Below, piece after piece: positions 57,171 to 64,000 of a stretch of DNA of 64,000 nt (positions are counted from its first letter, which is position 1; each line of letters begins with the position of its first letter). The notes under the pieces were generated by a model. The model saw only the letters and a program-made list of their open reading frames with translations, ran no database searches and had not been told where the DNA came from. Origin of the DNA: Archangium gephyra (lineage in GTDB: Bacteria > Myxococcota > Myxococcia > Myxococcales > Myxococcaceae); assembly GCF_001027285.1 (NCBI RefSeq), contig NZ_CP011509.1:5092501-5156500 (forward strand), written 5' to 3'. The translations under genes and the position numbers were made by a program.

Positions 57171-58442
57171 CTACCAGCGGACCGGCAGCGAGTGGAAGCC
57201 GCGGAAGACGAGCCCCTCGGCCCGGGGGTTCGCCTTGCGGCTCTCATCCAGGCGCAGCCTGGGGAAGCGCTCCAACAGCGTCTCGATGGCCACCTCCAGC
57301 TGCCGGCGGGCCAGGCCCGCGCCCAGGCAGTGATGCGGCCCGAAGCCGAAGGTCATGGGCTTGTGCATCAGGTTGTCGCGGGTGATGTCGAAGCGGTCCG
57401 CATCCGGGAAGTACTTCGGGTCGCGGTTGGCGGCCGCCATGCCCAGGAACACCAGCTGTCCCTTCTTGATGTCCTGCCCATGCAGCTGGAAGTCCTCCGC
57501 CGCGATGCGCGTGAAGAAGGGCGACGCCGGGTTGAAGCGCAGCATCTCCTCCACGGCCGACTTCACCAGGGACGGGTTCTCCCGCAGCAGCTGGAGCTGG
57601 TCCGGGTGCGAGAGCAGATCATGCAGGCCGTTGCCGAGCTGATCCGTGGTGGTGGTGTGCCCGGCCGTGATCATCACGTGCGTGTTGGCCACCAACTCTT
57701 CCTGTGACATCTTGCCGCCCTGGATCATCCGGCTGATCATGTCCGTGCCGGGCTCCTGGCGGCGCTCGTTGATGAGCCTGTCCAGGTAGTTGCTGAGCTC
57801 GCCGGAGGCCGTGATGGCCGCGTTGGCCGCCGCCACCGGATCCGTGCCCGGCATGGGGTTGACGAAGTCCGCCAGGGGCTTGGACCAGTCCTTGAATTTC
57901 TGGCGATCCTCCGTGGGCAGGCCGAGGAACTCGACGAGCACGAGGAGGGGCATCTGATAGGAGACCTCCTGCACCAGGTCCATTTCGCCCCGGTCCTGCA
58001 CCTGCTCCACCAACGAACGCATGATGCGGCGGATGGCCGGCAGGTAGACGTCGAGCGACTGGGGGGAGAAGCCTGGGCTGGTCTGCCGCCGCTGGTTCAG
58101 GTGGCTGACGCCGTCGCGGTTGATCATCATCAACCGGTTGCGCTGCACGAAGGCCTCGGGGGATTTCGCGCCGAGCGCCTTCATCTGGTACTCGAAGAGC
58201 GCGCCGCGATCGGAACTCAGGCGGGGATCGCGGAAGCCGTTCGTCACATCGTCGTACCGGGTGATGAGCCAGGACTGAAGCTCTTCCGACCAGTGCACTG
58301 GCGAGGTCTCGCGCAGTTCCTTGTAGAACGGAACTGGATTCAGGAGATTCTCGGGGCTGAGCGGATTGAGGCGGGCCTTGCGCGCCGCGCTCTCGGTGAG
58401 GCTCTGGGTGGGTGTCGTCTCAGGGGTGCCCGATCCAGTCAT
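57171..58442 (-). CDS. Cytochrome P450 (third of three in the island)
   Basis: A 423-residue soluble bacterial P450 of the CYP107-like group. The I-helix is MITAGHTTTTDQLGN, the K-helix is EEMLRFNP, and the heme loop is FGFGPHHCLGAGLARRQLE with Cys near residue 370. ATG 58442 fits the family length; the ribosome-binding site is weak and the upstream extension is not conserved. It is transcribed toward the terpene synthase and away from ribE. It is probably another tailoring oxidase of the same pathway. Confidence 0.9.
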   Translation of the reverse strand: MTGSGTPETTPTQSLTESAARKARLNPLSPENLLNPVPFYKELRETSPVHWSEELQSWLITRYDDVTNGFRDPRLSSDRGALFEYQMKALGAKSPEAFVQRNRLMMINRDGVSHLNQRRQTSPGFSPQSLDVYLPAIRRIMRSLVEQVQDRGEMDLVQEVSYQMPLLVLVEFLGLPTEDRQKFKDWSKPLADFVNPMPGTDPVAAANAAITASGELSNYLDRLINERRQEPGTDMISRMIQGGKMSQEELVANTHVMITAGHTTTTDQLGNGLHDLLSHPDQLQLLRENPSLVKSAVEEMLRFNPASPFFTRIAAEDFQLHGQDIKKGQLVFLGMAAANRDPKYFPDADRFDITRDNLMHKPMTFGFGPHHCLGAGLARRQLEVAIETLLERFPRLRLDESRKANPRAEGLVFRGFHSLPVRW

Positions 58443-58727
58443 GTGTCGGCAAGCTAGTCTCAGTTGATTGGGCTGTCGAGAATGAACGGCACGCATCGGG
58501 CCAAGGTGATTCGAGGCGTTGAACGGTGCACCTCGCGGGGCGCCGGGGGCCAGGATTGCCCTACAGGTAGGGATGGGTGGGGCCAACCGCGGACCGTTGT
58601 CGCGGTGAGGGCGCCGCGGCCCCGGGAAAGGGAGTGATGGGCCCGGTGAGGCTGCCTGCCCGGTAGGGGAGGGCCATCGGTGAAGCGGAGGAACCGCGGG
58701 CGCGGATCCGTTATAAGCCAGCCCGAT
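58443..58727. other. Divergent intergenic region between P450 and ribE
   Basis: About 285 bases. This must supply the promoter for the right half of the riboflavin genes, now cut off from ribD, and for the leftward P450. No FMN riboswitch consensus or other clear motif is visible. Confidence 0.5.
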
Positions 58728-59371
58728 ATGTTCACCGGACTCATCCAGGACATCGGTGTGGTGGAGCGGGTCATCCCCGGGGGATGACGGACGTGTGGAT
58801 CCGTACGGCACTGGGCGCGAAGGACTTCGCGCTCGGCGAGTCGATCGCCGTGGATGGCGCCTGCCTGACCGTGGTGGAGCGGGGCGGGGACTCGTTCCGC
58901 GTGCAGGCGGCCCCGGAGACGCTCCGGCGCACCACCCTGGGGGCCGCGGCCCCTGGCTCGCGCGTCAACCTCGAGCGGGCCCTGGCCCTGGGCGACCGGC
59001 TGGGCGGCCACCTCGTCAGCGGCCATGTGGACGCCGTCAGCGAGGTGCTGGAGACGCGGCCCGAGGGCGGCTCGTGGGTGATGGTCTTCCGGCTCCCCGA
59101 GGCCCTGGCCCCGTTCTTCATCGAGAAGGGCTCGGTGGCCATCGACGGCATCAGCCTCACCGTCAACACGGTGGGGGTGGACCGCTTCAGCGTGCAGCTC
59201 ATCCCCGAGACGCAGGAGCGCACCACGCTCCGGGCCAAGGCCGTGGGTGAGCGGGTGAACCTGGAGGGGGACATGATTGGCAAGTACGTGGCGCGGCTGG
59301 TGTCGCTGCGCCAGGGCCCCGGTGGCGGGCTCTCCGAGGCGGTCATCAAGGCGGCCGGTTTCGGCGGATGA
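58728..59371 (+). CDS. ribE: Riboflavin synthase alpha chain, apparent one-base frameshift
   Basis: The last enzyme of riboflavin synthesis, a tandem-barrel dismutase of two lumazines. ATG 58728 gives the family's N-terminus [19 protein letters not shown], then a TGA at 58785-58787. The remaining 195 residues read from an overlapping ATG at 58784 ([20 protein letters not shown]) in another frame. The second half shows [11 protein letters not shown] and the family's repeat. A C4G5 run (58775-58783) lies at the junction; one extra base there restores the full protein of about 214 residues. It could be a sequencing error, a real inactivation, or ATGA re-initiation, which would lose the conserved N-terminus. 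Confidence 0.85.
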
Positions 59372-59394
59372 ATCGAAGGAAAGGCCAGGACGCA

Positions 59395-60597
59395 ATGGCG
59401 CGCGGTGGCAGCAGGCAGCACGAGTCGGACAGCATCTCCCTGGTGGAGCGGGCGCTCGCGGAGATCCGCAAGGGGCGCATGGTCATCCTCACGGATGACG
59501 AGGACCGGGAGAACGAGGGAGACCTCGTCATGGCGGCGGAGAAGGTGACGCCGGAGGCCATCAACTTCATGGCCACCCACGGGCGCGGGCTCATCTGCCT
59601 GTCGCTCGTCGAGGAGCGCATCCGCCGGCTCAACCTGCCCCTCATGGTGCAGGACAACACCTCCTCCTTCCAGACGGCCTTCACCGTCTCCATCGAGGCC
59701 GCCCAGGGCGTCTCCACCGGCATCTCCGCCGCGGACCGTGCCCACACCATCCAGGTCGCGGTGGCGCCCGACGCGAAGCCGAGCGACCTGGCCCGCCCCG
59801 GCCACGTCTTCCCGCTGCGCGCCCGCGATGGCGGGGTGCTCGTGCGCACCGGCCAGACCGAGGGCAGCGTGGACCTGGCGCGCCTGGCCGGCCTCTCTCC
59901 CGCCGGCGTCATCTGCGAGATCATGAACGCGGACGGCACCATGGCCCGCCGGCCGGACCTGGTGAAGTTCGCCCGGAAGCACAAGATGGTGCTGCTGTCC
60001 GTGGCCGACATCATCCGCTACCGGCTGGAGCGCGAGCGGCTCATCCGGCGCATCGGCGAGGCGACGCTGGAGCGCCGGGGGCAGGGCACCTTCCAGGCCT
60101 ATACCTACGGCAGCGACGTGGACAGCGCCGTGCACGTGGCGCTCGTCAAGGGTGACATCTCCGGCCGCGAGCCCGTGCTCACCCGCGTCCACCGGGCCTG
60201 CCTCGTGGGAGACCTGCTGGGCAGCGCCGGGTGCGACTGCGGCAGCCAGCTCGAGCAGGCCTTCCAGCGGATTCAGCAGGCGGGGCGCGGCGTGGTCGTC
60301 TTCCTCCAGCGTGACGTGCCCCCCAAGAACCGCCTGCAGTGCACCCACGTCTCCAACGAGGAGGCCGTGCCGGGCAACAACGACCAGACGCGCCTGCGCG
60401 AGTTCGGCGTGGGGGCTCAGATCCTCAAGGACCTGGGGCTGTCCCGGCTGCGGCTGCTCACCAACAACCCCAAGAAGATCGTGGGGTTGGAGAGCTACTC
60501 GCTGGAGGTGGTGGAGCAGATTCCGCTCACCCTGTCCGCCGAGCCGGTGCGCCGGGTGGCCGCGCGCCGCCCGCCCCGCCGCCGCAAGACGTCCTGA
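59395..60597 (+). CDS. ribBA: RibBA: DHBP synthase with degenerate GTP cyclohydrolase II domain
   Basis: A fused riboflavin enzyme of about 400 residues. The RibB half, which makes the four-carbon unit from ribulose 5-phosphate, is intact: [41 protein letters not shown] and [12 protein letters not shown]. The RibA half keeps the zinc Cys set ([17 protein letters not shown]) and [15 protein letters not shown], but the RQEGRxIGL active-site segment is replaced by [20 protein letters not shown] and the insert is shorter. So cyclohydrolase II activity is doubtful. The start at 59395 has GGAAAGG and AGGA upstream; an ATG at 59368 overlapping the ribE stop is the alternative. Confidence 0.9.
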   Translation: MARGGSRQHESDSISLVERALAEIRKGRMVILTDDEDRENEGDLVMAAEKVTPEAINFMATHGRGLICLSLVEERIRRLNLPLMVQDNTSSFQTAFTVSIEAAQGVSTGISAADRAHTIQVAVAPDAKPSDLARPGHVFPLRARDGGVLVRTGQTEGSVDLARLAGLSPAGVICEIMNADGTMARRPDLVKFARKHKMVLLSVADIIRYRLERERLIRRIGEATLERRGQGTFQAYTYGSDVDSAVHVALVKGDISGREPVLTRVHRACLVGDLLGSAGCDCGSQLEQAFQRIQQAGRGVVVFLQRDVPPKNRLQCTHVSNEEAVPGNNDQTRLREFGVGAQILKDLGLSRLRLLTNNPKKIVGLESYSLEVVEQIPLTLSAEPVRRVAARRPPRRRKTS

Positions 60598-60674
60598 AGC
60601 GCGCTTCCTGGAAAACGCTCTGGAAAACTCTGTAGGGACGCCAGCCGGGTGGCTGGTGTAGAGAGGGGCCGCAC

Positions 60675-61172
60675 ATGCCTCGCTACATCGAAGGTGACTT
60701 TCTTCCTCCCAAGGGCCGTTTCGCCATCTGCGTGGCCCGCTTCAACGCGTTCATCACCGAGGAACTGGTGAAGGGCGCCGTGGACACGCTGGTGCGCCAT
60801 GGAGTGGCCGACGGCGACATCGACGTCTTCCGCTGCCCCGGCACCTATGAGCTGCCGGCGCTCACGCGGCGCGTGGCGGACTCGCGCACCTACGTGGGCA
60901 TCATCACCCTGGGCGCCGTCATCCGCGGTGGCACCCCGCACTTCGACTACGTCGCGGGTGAGTGCGCCAAGGGCATCGGCACCGTGGCCTTCAACGCGCA
61001 GGCGGCCGTCACCTTCGGCGTGCTGACGTGCGACACGGTGGAGCAGGCCATTGACCGGGCCGGCGTGAAGGCCGGCAACAAGGGCTCCGAGGCCGCCGCG
61101 GCCTGCATCGAGATGGTCAACCTCCACGCGAAGCTGGCCACCACCCTGGCCACGGACGGGAAGAAGGGCTAG
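60675..61172 (+). CDS. ribH: 6,7-dimethyl-8-ribityllumazine synthase
   Basis: A 165-residue lumazine synthase. Signatures are CVARFNAFITEELVKGA, CPGTYELPAL, the GAVIRGGTPHFDYVAGE substrate loop and FGVLTCDTVEQAIDRAG with KAGNKGSEAA. It combines the RibB four-carbon unit with the RibD product. It lies 77 bases after ribBA; nusB follows after 2 bases. Confidence 0.97.
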   Translation: MPRYIEGDFLPPKGRFAICVARFNAFITEELVKGAVDTLVRHGVADGDIDVFRCPGTYELPALTRRVADSRTYVGIITLGAVIRGGTPHFDYVAGECAKGIGTVAFNAQAAVTFGVLTCDTVEQAIDRAGVKAGNKGSEAAAACIEMVNLHAKLATTLATDGKKG

Positions 61173-61174
61173 CC

Positions 61175-61594
61175 ATGGGCGCTCGGAGAACCGCACGGGA
61201 GCGCGCGCTGCAGGCGCTCTACCAATTGGAGATGACGCCCGGCTCCGTCCACGACGCCCTGGAGTCCGCGTGGGCCGCCACCGAGGAGTCCCACCGCGAG
61301 GCCGAGGCGGTGAAGTTCGCCCGCGAGCTGGTGGACGGCGTCATGGGGAACCGGGCGGAGATCGACCGGCTCATCGAGCAGCACAGCCACAACTGGCGGT
61401 TGGATCGCATGTCCCGCATCGACCGCAACGTGCTGCGCCTGGGCGTCTTCGAGCTGAAGTACCGCCCGGACATCCCCAAGAAGGTGTCCCTCAACGAGGC
61501 GGTGGAGCTGGGCAAGAACTTCGGCACCGAGGAGTCCAGCGCCTTCGTCAACGGCCTGCTGGACCGCGTGGCCGCGGCGCTGGGGAAGCAGTGA
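61175..61594 (+). CDS. nusB: Transcription antitermination factor NusB
   Basis: A 139-residue all-helical RNA-binding factor for rRNA antitermination. The opening RRTARERALQALYQLE and the C-terminal MSRIDRNVLRLGVFELKYRP, then SLNEAVELGKNFGTEESSAF are diagnostic. It starts 2 bases after ribH and its stop overlaps the next gene's GTG. The ribH-nusB pair is conserved across bacteria. Confidence 0.97.
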   Translation: MGARRTARERALQALYQLEMTPGSVHDALESAWAATEESHREAEAVKFARELVDGVMGNRAEIDRLIEQHSHNWRLDRMSRIDRNVLRLGVFELKYRPDIPKKVSLNEAVELGKNFGTEESSAFVNGLLDRVAAALGKQ

Positions 61595-62082
61595 ACGTCA
61601 CCGCCTACGACGTCGGCCTGCAGGGCCTGGACTCGCTGGAAGGGGTGGACGCGCTCTGCCTCTTCGTCGGCGAGGATGACCGGCCCCTGCCGGGCTCGGC
61701 CGGCTTCGTGGACTGGCGGCTGTGCGGCGCCCTGTCGCGCGTGCTCCAGTCCGGCTTCTTCGTGGGCGCTCGCGGCGACTCGCTCCTGCTGCCCGCGGAC
61801 GGCCGCTTCCCCGTGCCCCGCATCTTCGTCATCGGCCTGGGACGCAGGAAGGGCCTGGATGCCTCCTCGCTGGGTGAGGCGCTCACCAACGCCGGACAGA
61901 TTCTCGCCCGGGCGAAGGTGGAGGGCGTGGCCCTGGAAATCCCCGGAATCGGGGCGCTGGACGAGGCCGCTCGGGCCTCTTCCCTGAATGACCGGTTCGT
62001 CCCGGCTTTCAAGGGTGGCCGGAAGGTCGCCGTGCTGGCGGACAAGGAACTGGCGCGCCGTCTGCCCGGACGCAAGGGCTGA
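61591..62082 (+). CDS. Stand-alone M17 leucyl-aminopeptidase N-terminal-type domain protein
   Basis: A 163-residue protein resembling the N-terminal macro-like domain of M17 leucyl aminopeptidases: DALCLFVGEDDRPLPGSA, LLPADGRFPVPRIFVIGLG, then KGLDASSLGEALTNAGQIL. The catalytic C-terminal peptidase domain is absent, and the frame ends cleanly, so this is an independent small protein. GTG 61591 overlaps the nusB stop as GTGA. A nucleotide- or ADP-ribose-binding role would fit a macro-like fold, but the function is unknown. Confidence 0.7.
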   Translation: MNVTAYDVGLQGLDSLEGVDALCLFVGEDDRPLPGSAGFVDWRLCGALSRVLQSGFFVGARGDSLLLPADGRFPVPRIFVIGLGRRKGLDASSLGEALTNAGQILARAKVEGVALEIPGIGALDEAARASSLNDRFVPAFKGGRKVAVLADKELARRLPGRKG

Positions 62083-62132
62083 AGCTCGCCGCGGCCCTCC
62101 GTTCTGCTACGATGCGGGGCCGGTTCCAACGA

Positions 62133-62507
62133 ATGAAGTTCAAGATCCTGATCGTGGAGGACTCCAAGGCGTCACGCGAGCTGATCGCCGCGACGGTGGA
62201 GTCCATCTCCGGTCTGGAGGCAATCGCCACCAGCAGCGGCTTCGAGGCCCTCAAGCTCCTGCCCCGGCACCGGTTCGATCTCATCATCACCGACATCAAC
62301 ATGCCGGACATCAACGGGTTGGAGCTCATCAACTTCGTCAAGAAGAACCCGAACTACCGCGACACGCCGCTGTTCATCGTCACCACCGAGGGCCGAGAGA
62401 AGGATCGCGACCGCGGCCTGGCACTCGGCGCGGCGGAGTATCTCGTCAAGCCCTTCTCACCGCAGAGCCTGGTCGGGCTCGTGCGCCGCTATCTCAAGCT
62501 CGCGTGA
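62133..62507 (+). CDS. CheY-like single-domain response regulator
   Basis: A 124-residue receiver domain. FKILIVEDSKASRELI carries the acidic pocket, the phospho-acceptor is Asp54 in LIITDINMPDINGLEL, and the conserved Lys is in YLVKPFSP. No output domain is attached. ATG 62133 starts the conserved sequence; ATG 62112 is an alternative, and neither has a strong ribosome-binding site. Its stop overlaps the GTG of the CheA gene, so it is probably phosphorylated by that kinase. Confidence 0.92.
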   Translation: MKFKILIVEDSKASRELIAATVESISGLEAIATSSGFEALKLLPRHRFDLIITDINMPDINGLELINFVKKNPNYRDTPLFIVTTEGREKDRDRGLALGAAEYLVKPFSPQSLVGLVRRYLKLA

Positions 62508-64000
62508 ACCAGGCCGGAAAAGCACTCGCGGAGTTCGTTGCCGAGGGGACGGAGATCCTCGAGGCCCTGGGCAAGGACCTGCTCGTGCTGGATCAACAGC
62601 GCGGCACGGATCCGGACCCGGATCTCATCAACGGCATCTTCCGGGCGGCGCACTCGCTCAAGGGCCTGTCCGCGCTCTTCGGGCAGGAGCGCATCTCGAA
62701 GCTGGCCCACCAGTCCGAGGACCTGCTGGACCGGCTGCGGCTGGGCAAGCTGTCCCTGGACGACCAGGTGCTGGACTCGCTCATCGAGACGCTGGACGTG
62801 CTCCAGGCCCTGCTGGCCGAGGCGTCGCGCGAGGTGTCCTCGGACGGCCTGAGCGGGCGCGTGACGGAGCTGGGCACGCGGCTGGCGAACCTGGGCGTCA
62901 CGGCGGCCGCCGTCGACGAGGATCCGCTGGATCGGCTGGAGCTGGACGCGCAGGTGCGCGCCGTCTTCACCGAGTACGAGGAGCACCGCCTGCGCGAGAA
63001 CGTGCGCCGCGGCGTGGCCCTCTACCGCGTGCGCGCCGCGTTCGACCTGTCCGACTTCGACACGGGCCTGGCCGAGCTCAACTCGCGCCTCAAGCCGCTG
63101 GGCGAGGTCGTCAGCACGCTGCCCTCGTCGGAGCCGGGCGGGGCCTCGGGCATCGCGTTCGATCTCATCTTCGGCGCCAAGGTGCCGGAGTCCGAGCTGG
63201 CGGCGAAGCTCCAGGGCACGCCCGCGCAGCTCTTCGCGCTGAAGGTGCGTCCCGCGGGCGGTGGTGCCCGGGCCCCCTCGGTGTCCGCCCCCGTGGCGCA
63301 GTCCGCCGCCCAGGGGGTCCGGCAGTCCGCTCCCGCCACCGAGGCGCCCGCCGCGCCCAAGAAGCCGCGCAAGAAGCGGGCTCCCAAGGGCGGGGGCGTG
63401 GAGACGCCCGCCGCGATGGAGAGCCCCGTCCAGGCCCCGCTGCTGCGCGCCGTGGAGGAGGCCAGCCCGGAGGATCTCACCCTGGGCGTGTTGGAGGCGA
63501 TGCGGATGGGCGAGTCCTCCGCCCCCCCTCGCCCCGAGATGGCCGGTCCTCCGGTGCGCACGCTCACGGACGAGCCCGCGTCCCCGCGTGGCCCGCGGAT
63601 GGAGAACGAGTCGGCGCGCTCGCTCACCCAGACGGTGCGCGTGGACATCAGCCGGCTGGACGCGCTGATGAACACCGTGGGCGAGCTGCTGCTCATCAAG
63701 GCCAACCTGCAGCGCATGGTGGAGACCGCGCGTCAGCAGGAGGGCTCGGTGATGCTCTCCAGCAAGCTGTGGGGCCAGGAGTTGTCGCGCGAGACGCGAC
63801 AGTTGGAGCGCAAGCTGGACGCGCTCCAACAGGGCCTGCTCGAGGCGCGCATGGTGCCCGTGGGCCAGGTGTTCGACCGGCTGGCCCGGCTGGTGCGCCG
63901 CATCGCCCGGGACGCGGGCAAGGAGATCGACTTCGTCATCGGCGGCGGCGACGTGGAGCTGGACAAGCTCATCGTCGAGGAGCTGAGCGATCCCCTGATG
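62504..64000 (+). CDS. cheA: CheA-type chemotaxis histidine kinase, truncated at window edge
   Basis: The first 499 residues of a CheA. The HPt domain has the phosphorylated His50 in FRAAHSLKGLSALFG. An acidic linker and a Pro/Ala/Lys-rich spacer (about 240-330) follow, then the dimerisation segment with VDISRLDALMNTVGELLLIK, the LEARMVPVGQVFDRL motif, and the beginning of the ATPase at VELDKLIVEELSDPLM, where the window ends. The GTG start overlaps the stop of the preceding response regulator, so both are coupled. It is likely part of a chemosensory operon continuing rightward. Confidence 0.93.
   Translation, partial: MNQAGKALAEFVAEGTEILEALGKDLLVLDQQRGTDPDPDLINGIFRAAHSLKGLSALFGQERISKLAHQSEDLLDRLRLGKLSLDDQVLDSLIETLDVLQALLAEASREVSSDGLSGRVTELGTRLANLGVTAAAVDEDPLDRLELDAQVRAVFTEYEEHRLRENVRRGVALYRVRAAFDLSDFDTGLAELNSRLKPLGEVVSTLPSSEPGGASGIAFDLIFGAKVPESELAAKLQGTPAQLFALKVRPAGGGARAPSVSAPVAQSAAQGVRQSAPATEAPAAPKKPRKKRAPKGGGVETPAAMESPVQAPLLRAVEEASPEDLTLGVLEAMRMGESSAPPRPEMAGPPVRTLTDEPASPRGPRMENESARSLTQTVRVDISRLDALMNTVGELLLIKANLQRMVETARQQEGSVMLSSKLWGQELSRETRQLERKLDALQQGLLEARMVPVGQVFDRLARLVRRIARDAGKEIDFVIGGGDVELDKLIVEELSDPLM

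Noticed and set aside
58443-58727. FMN riboswitch upstream of ribE
   Set aside because: I looked for the conserved paired elements of the RFN motif and do not see them.

Overview
The window reads as chromosome from a high-GC myxobacterium, most likely a Cystobacterineae genus such as Cystobacter, Archangium or Melittangium. The reasons are GC-rich third codon positions, a myxobacterial-looking surface-anchoring tail on a polysaccharide lyase, a zinc-finger/Ser-Thr kinase/TPR protein coupled to a sigma factor, many secreted lipoproteins, and a long fatty-acid/riboflavin housekeeping block. The genus is inference. I found no rRNA, intact tRNA or CRISPR array.

Left part (1-16.5 kb): mostly single genes for sensing and secretion. 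These are a Cache/HAMP histidine kinase, an FAD monooxygenase, an unrecognised secreted-looking protein, a Cys-rich lipoprotein, a coupled M23 peptidase/PD40 pair, a GH43 lipoprotein, a trypsin-like protease with a stand-alone copy of its C-terminal module next to it, folD, an alpha/beta hydrolase, and a NepI-like exporter divergent from a LysR regulator.

16.5-19 kb is a scar of horizontal transfer. Two copies of a 25-bp tRNA 3'-end sequence flank an N-truncated tyrosine integrase, a small inverted-repeat element that appears to have interrupted it, and two lower-GC coupled ORFs. A decayed glyoxalase-like gene lies just outside. From 19 to 30.3 kb are metabolic and envelope genes: a PEP-mutase-family enzyme, a kinase-remnant membrane protein, a ThDP enzyme, a heparinase-type lyase, MscS, a GH15 enzyme and a DoxX protein.

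From 30.4 to 39.9 kb is the housekeeping block: rpmF, unusually divergent, then plsX-fabH-fabD-fabG-acpP-fabF-rpiB-glyA-nrdR-ribD, all rightward. It resumes at 58.7 kb with ribE-ribBA-ribH-nusB and a chemotaxis-like response regulator and CheA kinase that runs off the edge. Between ribD and ribE sit about 18.8 kb that look like a diterpenoid biosynthetic island. It holds a class II diterpene cyclase (DGDD motif), a class I terpene synthase (DDLFDE and NSE-type motifs), three cytochromes P450 and an FAD monooxygenase. Signalling genes are interspersed: a PilZ protein, a kinase with an anti-sigma-type zinc motif, its coupled sigma factor, an SRPBCC protein, a YfhO-like membrane protein and a chemoreceptor-like protein. 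The inferred route is geranylgeranyl diphosphate, to a bicyclic diphosphate, to a diterpene, to oxidised products. No prenyl diphosphate synthase is in the window.

Two riboflavin anomalies stand out. ribE has an apparent one-base frameshift in a C/G run at codon 18, and the cyclohydrolase half of RibBA has lost the usual RQEGR-type active-site segment.
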